Positions 44,707-56,231 of a stretch of 64,000 bases of DNA are shown piece by piece. This DNA comes from Cheiracanthium punctorium (taxonomy: Eukaryota; Arthropoda; Arachnida; Araneae; Cheiracanthiidae): the NCBI GenBank assembly GCA_038373885.1, contig JAWZYV010019454.1, positions 186,001-250,000 on the forward strand, given 5' to 3'. Below the pieces are notes generated by a model. The model saw only the letters and a list, made by a program, of their open reading frames with translations, searched no databases and was not told the origin of the DNA. Each line of letters starts with the position of its first letter. Position 1 is the stretch's first letter. A program made the translations under genes and the position numbers.

Positions 44707-45360
44707 ATAAGATAAGATAAATAAAATTTTCAGTTATCTTTATGGGGGGGCGGAGGCATATAACTATTGTACATTGTTCAAAAATTTTTATAATCAATAA
44801 CCCGTTAGTTAAATTAAAATCTGGGTAGACAATATATAGAAAAGTAATAAAAGGCTTCATAAGGTGTAAAAGAGCTTTAATAGTAAAGCAATAGTAAAAT
44901 ATAGTTTGGATGAAGCCTTAATACTGATAGAAAAAGAACCTATTGTGCCTCTCGAAACGTGCGTACAGTTTTTTTTTATCTTCATCATTAAGTTCCGCTC
45001 GTTAGATACAATTTTTTCACTTCTTTTTTTTTTTTTTTTAACGCAAACTCTTTTGAGTGTTTTTCAACAATAATCACACACCTTACCTGGGAAACAAATT
45101 TGCTTCCAGCAACAGAAATTTTTGAAATGATTCTATAAGTGACTACGAACAAAAGTCAAGCAATTTCAAACCCACGTTTCATGGCGAAAACAAAATAAAT
45201 GTAACATCACTTACATGTCCAAAATTAGTCTACTTTACCTGTAAAACGCCTTTTACTGCATCAGTTCTTTAAGTGAAAGGAAATCCTCAATCAGTAAGAA
45301 TATTTGAAACTCGCTTTTGAATAAAGCTCACAAATTGATAGTTGTGTAACGTGTAACAAA
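44707..45360. other. Spacer upstream of the Helitron
   Basis: Includes T-runs near 45026-45039 and a second single copy of the CCTGTAAAAC block at 45210-45290 (TCCAAAATTAGTCTACTTTA, CCTGTAAAACGCCTTTTACT, GCATC). Otherwise featureless. Confidence 0.4.
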
Positions 45361-45379
45361 TCTTATAAATAAAAATGAA

Positions 45380-45440
45380 ATTCTGTTTGTTTGTTTGTTT
45401 GTTTGTTTGTTTGTTTGTTTATTTGTTTGTTTGTTTGTGG
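45380..45440 (+). repeat. (GTTT)n microsatellite in the Helitron
   Basis: A run of GTTT units immediately after AAATGAAATTCT. The Helitron copy at 18681 has only GTTTGTCAATTTGTTG here, so the expansion is copy-specific. Confidence 0.9.
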
Positions 45441-46539
45441 ATTTGAGTTGTATACAAATCCACAAAAATGGACATATCAGCCTGAAATTTTGCACAGATA
45501 TGTAAAATAATATAGAATAAATCATAGTCCACTTTAAAACTTTGAAAGTCCACCCGTTCCCGGAATTTAAGAGATTTTTTATGTTCTCCACGCAAAAATC
45601 TTTCCGTAATTGTAACCCCTGTAGTGAAAAAAGTGTGAAATAAGGATCGTGGTTGCCATGTCTGGCGATTTTGCCGAATAAGATGTTTTAAATTCTCAAA
45701 GTAAAAATAAAAGAATAATAACGATTTTTTTTTTGTTAGTTAATATTCGTAAGGTTATTTTTTTTTAAATTATAATATCGTGTGCATGGGAAATCGGAGC
45801 AGGAATGAAATGTTTTATACGCAAAACAATAAGAATTGAAGATTTCCGAGGCTAATAGGTAATTTTTTTTAGTTTGGCGAAAAAATAAAATGGCTCAAAT
45901 GCCGATTTTGAGAAAGTGAGTTCTAGCGGTTTGCACAGATTTCGGCTTGACGCAATTTATTGAGAGCTTAAGGAAATAGATTTTTGAAAACAAGTGTAAA
46001 GGTTTTATTAGAATACAGCGTTAAATTTTAATGATCCGTGAAGAAATAATGCAGTTGTTAAGGGATTTCAAGCGATCTATCTCCAGAATTCTCGCCAAAT
46101 GAGTACATTGATTTAAGTTGGGGGAATTCCGCCAAATTTCAGAAAATTGAAATCTCATTTACTACATCGGAGTAACGATGAATAAAACACGTTATAGTTG
46201 ATAATTTTAAAAATTTCGGCTGTATTAAGGGATTTCACTTTTGAAATAAAGGCTTGCTTTACTTTTTCGCGGTCGAACCATTTTCCATATTGATTGCTGC
46301 TAAGTCAATGCTTCGAATGATTTCCTGAACAAACGCTTGCACAATGGCGTATGTTGGCACTTTGGCGAGGCTTAGATTTGAAACTGGATTTTATTTGAGA
46401 CTGGGATATATAATGACACTGGTTATAGATAAAAATGAATGTTGGTATGTGTGTATGAGGTTGAAAAGCTCTAGCACCGTTGCACCATGAAATTTGGTTC
46501 ACCTAAGTCTTTTATCATTGAGAAGCTTTTTATGCTATC

Positions 46540-47300
46540 CGTTTTCCTCTAACATGCCACTAGGTGGCGCAGCAGAACGTCGAATTCTATTCCGTTTAGC
46601 CGTTTACTATGCGAATATCGTCCAACCGATTTCGATGAAATTTGGTACTCGCGGATATTAGAACACGGAGAATATTTTTCACTATCCATTTTGCTGTAAC
46701 TTGCCGCTAAATGGCGCTGCAACGCATCAACTTCTATACCGTTCGACCAACTGGCATAAAATTTCTTATACTTACACATTTCAGCACGAAGAATATATTC
46801 TAACTGTGTTCCTTTTGATGTTACTCACCACTAGATGGCACTGCAATGCATTATTATTTTAACTCGCCACTAGATGACGCTGCAGCAGGCCAAATTCTTG
46901 ACCATTCAAACGGTCGCTATGAAAATCAGTATACATAGCTATTTGAACAATGAGAATATTTTGGCGTTATCCATTTTGCTATAACTCGCCACTTGACGGC
47001 ACTGTAGCAAATCATTAATTAACCACTAGATCGCGCTGCAGTGCATCACTTCTTGACTGTGCAACTGATCGCTATGAAAATAGGTATACATAGATATTTG
47101 AACACGGGGAAGAGTTTGGCGCTATCCATTTTCCTATATAATTTGCCACTAGATGTCGCGTCAACACATGAACTTCACAGGGCTGTCCAGCCGTTCGTCC
47201 TGAAATTTCGTATTCATCGATATCTGAGTGCGAAGAATATTTCCGCCGTATCCGTTTTGCTAAAACTCGCCACTAGATTGCGCTACGCCGCATGACCTTG
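46540..47300 (+). repeat. Helitron internal minisatellite (about 120-150 bp units)
   Basis: Monomers are marked by CACTAGATGGCGCTGCA-type words near 46557, 46708, 46832, 46869, 46988, 47024, 47149 and 47269. Most are followed by ACTTCT....CGTTC, CCGTTTGCTATG, AATTTGGTATACAT and GAATATTTT...CTATCCATTTTGCTATAACT. Some monomers are truncated. The first two are also present in the copy ending at 20110. Confidence 0.8.
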
Positions 47301-47469
47301 TGCACCGTACAAACGATTGCCTTGAAATTCGGTATGCATGGTTATTGAACACAATATAAAGCGATATCCATTTTGCTATATCTCTTTATTACAATAAATA
47401 GTAATCACCACAAATCGTAATATCAAAAAGTCCATTCATTCCCGTGCGAAGAACGGGTACTTCAGCTAG

Positions 47470-50042
47470 TGTGTATATATATATGCGTGCTTCAAAATTT
47501 TTACTGCTTTATCAGCAACAATAGTCTCTCTATTCTAAAAAAAAGTAAAGCCCGCTGTCGCCGCCGCTGGGAGCTTGTCAGCGTATCTCCTCCTAAACCG
47601 TGGGGATTTGAGTTTCGACTAAGGTGCCCACAGATTCGAAAAATTCCGAGGAACCTGCTAAGCTGATTTAAATTTCGAAAATCGAATTATTTAAGAAGAT
47701 ATTAATAAAATACTGAAAAAATAAACCGAATGGTTGCCAGATTTGGCATAAAATCATTCATTCCTTTGCAACAAAGCGTTTCCAAGTATCTAGAATCGCG
47801 TGAAATTTACAAACATGAGTTAGAATTACGCCCATTTTACGCCAAAATAAAAACTATATGAAATAAGTAACTCAAAATGTGTTACACAAAGTTGACAATT
47901 TTCAAATAGTAAATTGGCTTAGACAACAAGAGTTTAGAATTAGCGATTATCCGTTTTTCCAAAACAGAATAACTAATATCTTGAAAATGAAAAATAATTA
48001 AAATGCAGATTATTTTAAAGCCGGTTCTCGTCCAGCTGGATTATTTGCTACCAGTAGAAATATTTGGCGGCGTTAACTATGCCATTATAGCAGTTACAGT
48101 ACACTTTGGATATTTGCTAGCGCGACGAGATGGTATAATTCGTGGTGCTAAGTACGCCAATCTGCAAACGATTATGTAAATGAAAATATGGATAACGGTT
48201 TCCCGGTAACCTTACATGAACAGTAATTATAGGTTGTGAGCATGTGTAAATCTCCCAATAATGAAAAGTCGCCATTGGTGGCAAGCTATCCTATCTGTTC
48301 CGTAGCTTTTATTAACTTTACATGTACGCAAGTCGCCAAATAATGAAAAATCGCAATGGGTGGCAAATTCGAAGGGTGTCCAAAAAAGTAATTTGCGCAA
48401 AAAAATTCTGACGGTTGTGTTGTCTTTATTAATAATTTGTAGTGTTGTGAATTTCATTAACGTCATAATATTCTTAATTTCAACAGTGAAAGCATAATTA
48501 TGAAAATTAAGTAACTCATTCTGGTGCACTGATACACTGCTTAGGTTCATTTTACTTCAAATAAAGTTTAAAAATTAAATTAAAATTCAAAATATTTTTT
48601 TTAAATAATACTTAATTAAATACTTTTAGAGCAAAAATATTTGTAGTTTTAGTAAATATTATTTTAAAAACAAATATTTTATTATTATTTCGGATAAAGT
48701 AAATTTAAACTAAAAAGGAAATTACTGAAGTTTGATTATTTTATAATATTGCTACATATCTTAAAATAAGTAAGCTATTTCATTCATGAAATGCTTAGCA
48801 ATAGATTTCTTTTATTTCTTTCTAAATTTCAAGTGAAATTTTTTTTGCATGGTCGCAAACTTTAGAAGAAAAAATTACAGTTTATAAGTTCATTTTCAAA
48901 GTATTAATTATTCATTATTACACTTAATGAAAAATTTTTTACATTTTTAATAAAATAATTAGTTAATCATTTTAAACATCATATAAAACATTTTCACGAA
49001 AAAAAATTCCATTGTTTTGTCTACTTCAAAATACCGTAACAATCCAAACCTTAAACGATGGATTTAATCTAAGTTAAAAATTAAAACTATATATATATAT
49101 CCTTTTTTTAACTAAACTAACTATTGTATCTTGTTTTATAAATAATATTAAGTATAATATAAAATTACATATTTTTTTAAATCGTACTTTTGGTATATAG
49201 TCGGCAGTAGGTAGCAACTTCACCATACTACATTTGTTGTTCATTAACAAAAACAATTGGATGTTTAATTTCCTAAATCAGCGGCGTTTGTTTAATATCA
49301 TTATTGCTGAAATCGTTTAAGCACTACATTTTCAAATCACAAAGTAACACAATATCAAGAATTACTTTCCTCTCAACAGAAATAGTTTACTGATAATGCA
49401 GTATCGAGCGCCATGTTAATGGAACAAACTGACATTTTTTCTATCTTCAAAATTGACTATATTTTAGAAAAGCGCCGTACAAGATTTAAACACGCAGAGT
49501 TGCTTAAAACTCGATTTAAAACAGGGGGGAAACTTTAATGTATTTTAGACATCAATTTCCAGGTGAAAGATTAATGAAGGAAATATATTTTTTTATGTTT
49601 TAAAAATTGTAAGAATATTTCAGAAGTGTTTATTTTTAGGAAATTAAACGACATTTGTTCTAATATTCATGTCCACAGAAAAATAATGAGATAAAATTGC
49701 AGCATTGTGTAGAAACAGCAGTATGAAAAATGATTTTATATTCTATTTGACAACGGAGCTTTTCAAAGTGGATTCTTGGAATAAAAGACACTTGGTATTA
49801 CTTTTCATAATATAATTTATTGGTACAATTTATTAAAGAGTTGCATAACTGAGTCCGTAACTGAATCACACTATAAAGTTACACTGGAAAAATTTCAACT
49901 ATAATGCTTCATTTGAAGTTAGATATTTTTAAAATAATTAGTTTTGTTTTAAGTATATTCCAGCCAAACGAAAGATGTTTTTTGAATTAGATTTTGCTGC
50001 ATATAATATTATCTGAAGTGTCTGTTCTTCGCAGAGGAATAT

Positions 50043-50083
<41 letters not shown>

Positions 50084-50439
50084 TTCATCTGTTTCATTAG
50101 TATTAGCTTTTTTATATATAACAACCTATATTTTTATCTACTTATCTCAGCAAATTTTTGTCGCTTAAATAGCATATATCTTCGCACCTGGTTCCACATT
50201 TCATGCTTGCAGATCTATCCTGATAGTGATGCACTTTTCAATGCATAACTTAAGAACAACGTCTAAAAGTAGTTAACTTCATTTCCAATTTCAACATTGC
50301 CATTTAGTTACCCTAGAAACAGTATTCATTGTTGTTACTTTATTTGTGAAATGATAGAATCAAACAAAAATTGAAGTAATATTTTAAGTTCTTAAGATTC
50401 TAAAAATAAAAATACATCAACATAAAAAAATAAAGCATT
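47470..50439. other. Long AT-rich spacer with a short direct repeat and poly(T)
   Basis: A 33-34 bp imperfect direct repeat (CAATAATGAAAAGTCGCC...GGTGGCAA) occurs at 48252-48285 and 48333-48366. AAGGGTGTCCAAAAAAGTAA at 48371 resembles a mariner-type end without a partner. A 36-base T run lies at 50045-50080. No coding region was recognised, and the 107-codon minus-strand frame at 48227 lacks motifs. Confidence 0.45.
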
Positions 50440-50605
50440 AACCTTTAAAAACACTCAGATTTAAGGCTATTTTATGTATTTTGCATTTTATTTTTTTCAC
50501 ATACGTGGAAACAAATCTTCTAAATTACCCTGAGATGCACATGCGCACAATGCGTTTTCCCTTTATCAGATGCAGTGACATCTGGTACAGTTAACGGAAT
50601 CCGTT
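50440..50605 (+). repeat. Dispersed repeat, copy 2 (partner at 10.59 kb)
   Basis: See the matching blocks listed for 10590-10765. The shared CACATGCGNAC.ATGCGTTT core is the most conserved part. Confidence 0.5.
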
Positions 50606-50811
50606 TTGACATTTTGAAAGTTTTCGAATAGGAAAACGACATACATCGTTTTACTTAAATTTACAGTACAACTGATAGATCAATACTTAAGGATTAGAAT
50701 CTCCACAGTAAAAAAATGGCCTCAAAAAATCCGCACCTTTGGACTCTGATTAACGCAAGAGGCTAACGCGACTGCTCAGTTGTATTTTATTTTTGTTTGT
50801 TTGTTTGTTTG
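50606..50811. other. Spacer
   Basis: Short AT-rich stretch with (GTTT)n at 50794-50812. Nothing else. Confidence 0.35.
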
Positions 50812-51012
50812 TGTGATTATGGCAACGCTACGCTAGGGTGATCTGCCAAAGTTGGGGGGTATCTTTTTAGGAGTACTTTCTAGGGGGTTCTAACTTGTAT
50901 TCACCTCACAACTGGAGACAACCTACCGAAACTCCAGACCGTTATATTGACAGCCGTGCTATGGGACCAGAACCCGGGACCTTCACACTTCGACGGTCAA
51001 TCATCTTCAGTC
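50812..51012 (-). mobile_element. tRNA-derived SINE, family 1, copy G
   Basis: On the minus strand, GACCGTCGAAGTGTGAAGGT, then CCCGGGTTCTGGTCCCATAG (a well-preserved B-box, GGTTCTGGTCC) is followed by the body (CGGTAGGTTGTCTCCAGTTG, TTAGAACCCCCTAGAAAG) and the tail AGCGTTGCCATAATCACA. The A-box half is truncated. Confidence 0.82.
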
Positions 51013-51232
51013 AGTTGTATTTTAAGATCAGAAAACGTAAAATGCAAGTTCTGGCATCAAAATAATTCTTATTCGTATCGATGAAAATTATTCTCAATAC
51101 ATTTGGCTTTTGTCCACTTAAAAAAAATAAATTATTTTCATATTTTATAACTGTTTCTGTAGTAACATAACACACTACTACCGCCTAATTTCTTAACTCA
51201 GCAACTCAGTGAAACTGGTGTTATTTATTTTT
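51013..51232. other. Spacer
   Basis: AT-rich, nothing recognised. Ends at the target duplication of the following SINE. Confidence 0.35.
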
Positions 51233-51241
51233 AGAGTGATT

Positions 51242-51644
51242 GAGTCTCTCAGTGGACTGAGCGATAAACTCCGTTCCTATAAGAACACGGCAAGTGAAGC
51301 AGCATCCGGCTCGGCCAGTGATTGGGAGGGTCAACTCCCTCTCGGCTCAAGAGTGCTGTGAGACCGTGTACGCTAATGGAAGCTGATGCACATAAAATCT
51401 GTCGCGGCTCCAATGTCCTCCACGTTGTTAAACGATACCTCTGGGCGTGTCAATTTCAAGGGGGTTGGTCCCTCCCCTGGAATCGGTTCAAAGTTAAGGG
51501 ACCATGGGCCAAAGTCGAACTTCCTCCCACTGGGGACCTAAAAATGAAAGGCGCCACCCCCCCCCCTCCGTCCATCACCTCCCTACCTGGAGGGATCCGG
51601 TACCGTATGTGGTTCACAGGGCAACAACAGTGAGTAACAACAAC
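51242..51644 (+). mobile_element. 5S rRNA-derived SINE (SINE3-like), copy 2, with 9-bp target duplication
   Basis: Flanked by identical AGAGTGATT at 51233-51241 and 51645-51653. The head GATAAACTCCGTTCCTATAA, GAACACGGCAAGTGAAGCAG, CATCCGGCTCGGCCAGTGAT, TGGGAGGGTCAAC aligns to the Box A-Box C region of 5S rRNA. The body (AATGTCCTCCACGTTGTTAA, ACGATACCTCTGGG) matches copy 1 throughout. The tail is CAA-rich (GGGCAACAACAG, AACAACAAC). The target duplication shows a discrete retroposition. The 103-codon frame and its minus-strand counterpart are not genes. Confidence 0.82.
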
Positions 51645-51653
51645 AGAGTGATT

Positions 51654-53408
51654 CAACTCGGAAAATGAGAATATATAAATATAAAACAAATAGAATATTT
51701 ACTAACTGCCACTTTCTGAATACTGGAATTTTTAAAACTATTTTAAATATCTTGCATTTCATTTTATTTCCTTGTAATGCAGAATTTACAAGAAGCTTAT
51801 TACTTGCAGTAAATTTATGTTGTTGTATTTACAACTTAAGTAGCAACAGTGGGTCTTATTTCTCCGGAAATTGTACGTTGAAAGAAAATAGAATATGAAA
51901 TTATTTTATTTTAAATGGACAAAAATAAAGTGCCTTTGTAACTTTCCTTGATACAAATAAGAGTCATTTTGTTGTCAAAGATTTATTTTTTTCATTCGCA
52001 CATGCATACTTATATTAGCACACTAAGTTAATCAGAGTCCTGTGTGGGGGAGTTTTTGAGACCCTTTTGAAAGATTTACCCCGCCGAACATACCTATTCT
52101 TAAGTATTGATCCATGGTACAACTTAATTTACTTTTTACTTTCAACTTTATAGTTAACATAGAAACAACAAGTTTGTTGACACAATGCTAAATTCAATAA
52201 CTAAAAGGGAAAAAAAAAACACATTCAAGCAGTCCATTTCGTTGGTGCAGAGATATATATTAAAGTAGGATTACTTATTGCTTAGTCAGTTGTAAAGCGC
52301 CTGTTGAAATATTATACATATAACCAACATTATTAATTTAACAAACAAGAAATATTTACTAACGAGGTATATTGTGCTTTAATCCATACTACCGTTACAC
52401 ATTTCCGATTTTCAAAATTCATAATTTTCTTACAATTCTTGGCAATTATTTGACGCCTCCAACATTTATAGTATTTTTGCAAAATCTATTCAACACTTTA
52501 CGATTTTTCAACGTTTATTGTTTGACTAACAGTTAATACCGCAATACCAAATTTCCTTCTCTATCATGAAATCACGTTTTCATCAAAATGTTGACTTTCA
52601 TTTGCAAGCCAAGGTTCACAATTGTCTCCAAACTGGAAGAATTAAGAAACGGGAATGCTCAATTTATTAATCCTCTTGGGCTACTTCCAGCAAATTGGAA
52701 ACTTTCTGAAGCGAGAACTCCCACAAACACTCTCACAAAGAAAATTCCACATGTTCTCAAGGCACTCATCCCTGTCATCGGAATGAGGAACTTTTTTAAT
52801 TTTACTTTTATGATATAAAAAATAGTAAAATATGATTGAAAGTATCCTTTTCTTTTTTTAAGAATTCTACAAGTTAATATAACTTGTTTTCAAACGCGCA
52901 CTATTTTCTTTGTTCCAAAAACGTTGCTTTTCCTATGCGGATACATATGACGTCACACCGAATCATAGCACATTTGTTTACATCCTTTATTTTGATTGCG
53001 TTACGTAGTTTCCGTTTGATATTTAACGCTTTTTATTATTTTCTTTTTTTTTAATTGACCAAAGTGTGTTAAAGCGCCTTTTAACTATTGTTTAAACACC
53101 TTGTTGCCCATGAGAAAATTTCTCATAAATAAGAATTCTATATATATTCAATATAAAATTATGGCCGTTTTTCTATAGACTTATAGAATCGTTTTCGTAA
53201 AGGGTGCTACAAGAAAAATGTATATTGATATAACTTTGTTCCATTATGCATATTAATTTGCTTTCAATAAAGATTCAAACTATGATATTAATGTTACGAG
53301 ATTAGTGTAATATTTTTATTTGCCAAAACCAGTATCGCTTTATGAGCAAATTTGAATCACACTCACACTATAACTGAAATTTTAATACTGTTGCTGCATT
53401 TTGATAAC
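51654..53408. other. AT-rich spacer
   Basis: A weak copy of the 10.6/50.4 kb dispersed repeat may lie at 51700-51790. Frames at 51665 and 52588 (76-77 codons) show no recognised domain. Confidence 0.4.
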
Positions 53409-53410
53409 TA

Positions 53411-53622
53411 AGGGCGAGATTCAAGTGAAACGCGCGCGATCGAGTTCGAATCGAACGTTTTTCAGTCCCCAGAATGCTTCCAATGAACAAACCTATTGCG
53501 CTGTCATGTGATTAAAACACGATTGCTTTGTTTCAGTTGGATAAGAAACATTGATATATTTCGAAGTTTCCCCTGTTCGACGCGGAAAACGCTCGAATCA
53601 TGTTTCACTTGAATCTCGCTCT
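53411..53622. mobile_element. Small MITE with TA target
   Basis: Left AGGGCGAGATTCAAGTGAAA and right (reverse complement) AGAGCGAGATTCAAGTGAAA are 21-bp inverted repeats with one mismatch. They are flanked by TA (53409-53410, 53623-53624). The interior is 170 bp and CpG-containing (ACGCGCGCGATCGAG, GTTCGACGCGG), with no coding. TA target suggests a Tc1/mariner-type source. Confidence 0.78.
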
Positions 53623-53624
53623 TA

Positions 53625-53873
53625 ATATTATATCATAGCTTATCAGGAGATAGTTTAAAATTCAATGGCAAAGAATTCACTATAATACCAAACACCATGG
53701 ACTAGTTTAATTAACGCTTATAAAATCATCTTTGCCTATGCAATTATGCATCTAAAGTAGTGCATAAATTTAATTTCAACTTATACATTTCAGAATGAAA
53801 TTTTTAGCTTTATTTATATATGCAATAGCATTTTTAGAAATTTCTTTTATGGTAAATGGGTTACAACCCCCTT

Positions 53874-53909
<36 letters not shown>

Positions 53910-55050
53910 TTTGGAAATAAATACTAAACTGACATACAGAGTAATTCAACTAAAAATTTATACTAAAATTTCATAAATGAATTGTTTTTATTGTTGAAGT
54001 AAAGGTTTTAATCAGATGATTTAAAGTCGGTGAATTATTAATCGGTGAAATATTTTTTAATCTAATATTAACACATAATTTTAAATAATCATAAAGTTGT
54101 TAAAAAGATCAGGATATTACATAACTCCCTTAAACAGATTTTAATTGTTGACAAATTAACAGAAATAGTTTTTTTTTATTGTTATTTTTTTAACCTATCA
54201 AAATTCTTTCAGATGTTTTAAATAACATTTAGATTTTTTTATTTTTTCTCTGATATATTTATACATATGGTATACATAGCCAAAATATTTTATTGTTTAT
54301 TATTTAAGGTTTTAATTAATAATACGCAAGGTGGACCAAACTGTTAGAGTAGGTTACTGCTGGGAGAAAGTGGGTACTAATCAGAATCACATAACAACGT
54401 CGGGTCTCAAACTGGGTCTTCGTGTACCTGTGAATAATCGCTTTAGAATTAATGTTGAAATACAAGTGAACTTTCTGACTGGTTCTTCAAAAATAAATGG
54501 ACATATATTTATATGATGAATGCAAAACACTGAACACATTCGTAAACTTAGTAATGTTTTTAATACATAATGAAGAAATATGTAATATCCTATAACAGAC
54601 AGTACTTGCAATGTAGTCATGATTAGTTAAACAAAGTTAATCAGGTACAATGAATTAATAATAATAAAAGCTGTTCATTAAACTTTTAGATTATGTGATT
54701 AATTGAGTGATATTCATACACAATATCTAACTTTTACGTTAGTGTAAAGAAAAATGCCCTTCAGAGTTCTACCATCAATATTACATAAGTAGAATATAGA
54801 TGAAAAGAAATTTATCTGAGCTTTATTACCTCTTAACTTTAAATATCCATATTTCAGCTCCATAAAGCTTGGATTATTTTCCAATAAGGAAGACGCCGCA
54901 AATGAGTTCATTTTAAGCAGGTTGTCAGATTGTCCTTTTGCAAAACAAGGTAATAAAGCCGTGGCACATGAAGCAAAAATATAATAAATAAAACTATTAA
55001 AAAGATATAATTTTAAAATGAAGGAATAAACAATAGTCAGAAACTTGACA
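53625..55050. other. AT-rich spacer with (AC)n
   Basis: (AC)n at 53884-53909. No genes recognised. The frames at 54331 (plus) and 54387 (minus) overlap each other and have no motif. Confidence 0.45.
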
Positions 55051-55239
55051 GCACCAAATTCGAAAAATTAAATGATTTTAAAATGATAGTTCAAGAAATA
55101 TCGGTAACGTTAGACGTAAAATCTCGCTGGGATTTTACGTCTAACAACGTAATTACGTCTTCGCACCAAATTCGAAAAATTAAATGATTTTAAAATGATA
55201 GTTCAAGAAGTATCAGTAACGTAAGAAGTAAAATCTCGC
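55051..55239. repeat. 77-bp direct repeat with an intervening perfect hairpin
   Basis: GCACCAAATTCGAAAAATTA ... AAATCTCGC occurs at 55051-55127 and 55163-55239 with a few differences. At the end of the first copy, GTTAGACGTAAAATC (55109-55123) is repeated in perfect reverse complement at 55131-55145 with a 7-nt loop. The 35-bp spacer between the repeats is largely this inverted segment. Confidence 0.92.
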
Positions 55240-56015
55240 GTTAAAAAATGTAAACATTAGAGGATGGTGGGAGTGACGTCAAACCAATCAGAAACGTTTT
55301 GAGGTCACATGGTTTTTCAACACTTTTCGATTATTTTAAACTTAAAATTTTAATTATATAGATCTATACATACGTTTAAATTAATGTTTTCGAACAATTT
55401 GATTACCAATCTGTTAATGAAAGATGAAATTAAACATTTTCCCCACATTCGCAAATTCTCCATTAATTTCTCTTGTAAAAACGTGTGTGAATAGAACTGT
55501 GGTTGCGGAAACTTTTCGTATTCGTAAAATTTCGCTTTGCTGAGAACAACCCCTGTTATTTCGATGATTCATGCATAGGAAATAAACTTATTTGTGAAAA
55601 AAAATTTAACCTGGTAATCTCGGGAAGCTATTTCAAACGAATCGGAATCAATCGCATTTCTCCTTTTAAAGTTTAATTGTGATATCAAAATAATGTCAAT
55701 ATCACTTGCGATCCCCAAGTTTGTGACACTTAAATGATTAAAATTCCTTTCTCTTCGAATTCAAGTGGGCTGAAAATAGCGAAAACCAGTTAAAATATTT
55801 ATAACCAGTGGATTTTCAGTTTTTTTAAATGGAGCAAAATTTTCCAGGTGATTTTTTTTCGTATGTGACCAAAATTTCAAGCTTATCAGTCTAACAGTGG
55901 AGATTCGCATGCGACATGGACGGATAAACATACAGATTTTCGTTTTTATTTATAATTTTTTTTAACTGTGAAAAAGGGACGCCTTGTGTTCATATAAAAA
56001 AATGAAACCTATTAA
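55240..56015. other. AT-rich spacer
   Basis: Nothing recognised. Confidence 0.4.
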
Positions 56016-56062
56016 AAGTCAAACTACAGAATAATAATTATTATTATTCTGTAGTTTGACTT
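56016..56062. repeat. Perfect 22-bp palindrome with 3-nt loop
   Basis: AAGTCAAACTACAGAATAAT + AA at 56016-56037 is perfectly complementary to 56041-56062, with spacer TTA. There is no matching terminal element structure, so it looks like a local inverted duplication rather than a transposon. Confidence 0.95.
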
Positions 56063-56229
56063 GTAGTAATAACTAATAATGATTTTCTTTTAGAGTCATT
56101 TGTTAAGGAAGAAAGTACTTAATTCAAAAGAATTGTTTAAATTTATCTAACTGCGGATGACATATTTCCATTGGTTTTGCATTAATGCTGGATAATTATA
56201 AACACTATAAAATTTCTATGACGTACATA
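56063..56229. other. Spacer
   Basis: Short AT-rich stretch. Confidence 0.3.
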
Positions 56230-56231
56230 TA

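Larger units (their letters stand above)
45361..47469 (+). mobile_element. Non-autonomous Helitron, both termini intact
   Basis: It starts TCTTATAAATAAAAATGAAA after A (45360). It ends with the hairpin CCCGTGCGAAGAACGGG (47441-47457), then TACTTCAGCTAG, directly before T (47470). A 5' TC, a 3' hairpin about 10 bp before CTAG, and insertion between A and T without duplication are the defining Helitron features. At 2.1 kb it has no Rep/helicase coding. A (GTTT)n expansion follows the 5' end, and a minisatellite fills the 3' third. The minus- and plus-strand frames of 65-107 codons inside it are repeat by-products. Confidence 0.92.

Noticed and set aside
44435..44710. 91-codon plus-strand frame
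   Set aside because: It is the antisense shadow of the mariner transposase relic, whose homology is on the minus strand.
45328..46779. Minus-strand frames recurring in both Helitron copies as conserved genes
   Set aside because: They lie in low-complexity (GTTT)n or in the internal minisatellite and change length between copies; no Rep/helicase motif.
53881..53910. (AC)n and other microsatellites as CRISPR-like or satellite arrays
   Set aside because: Simple di- to tetranucleotide slippage runs with no spacer-repeat structure.
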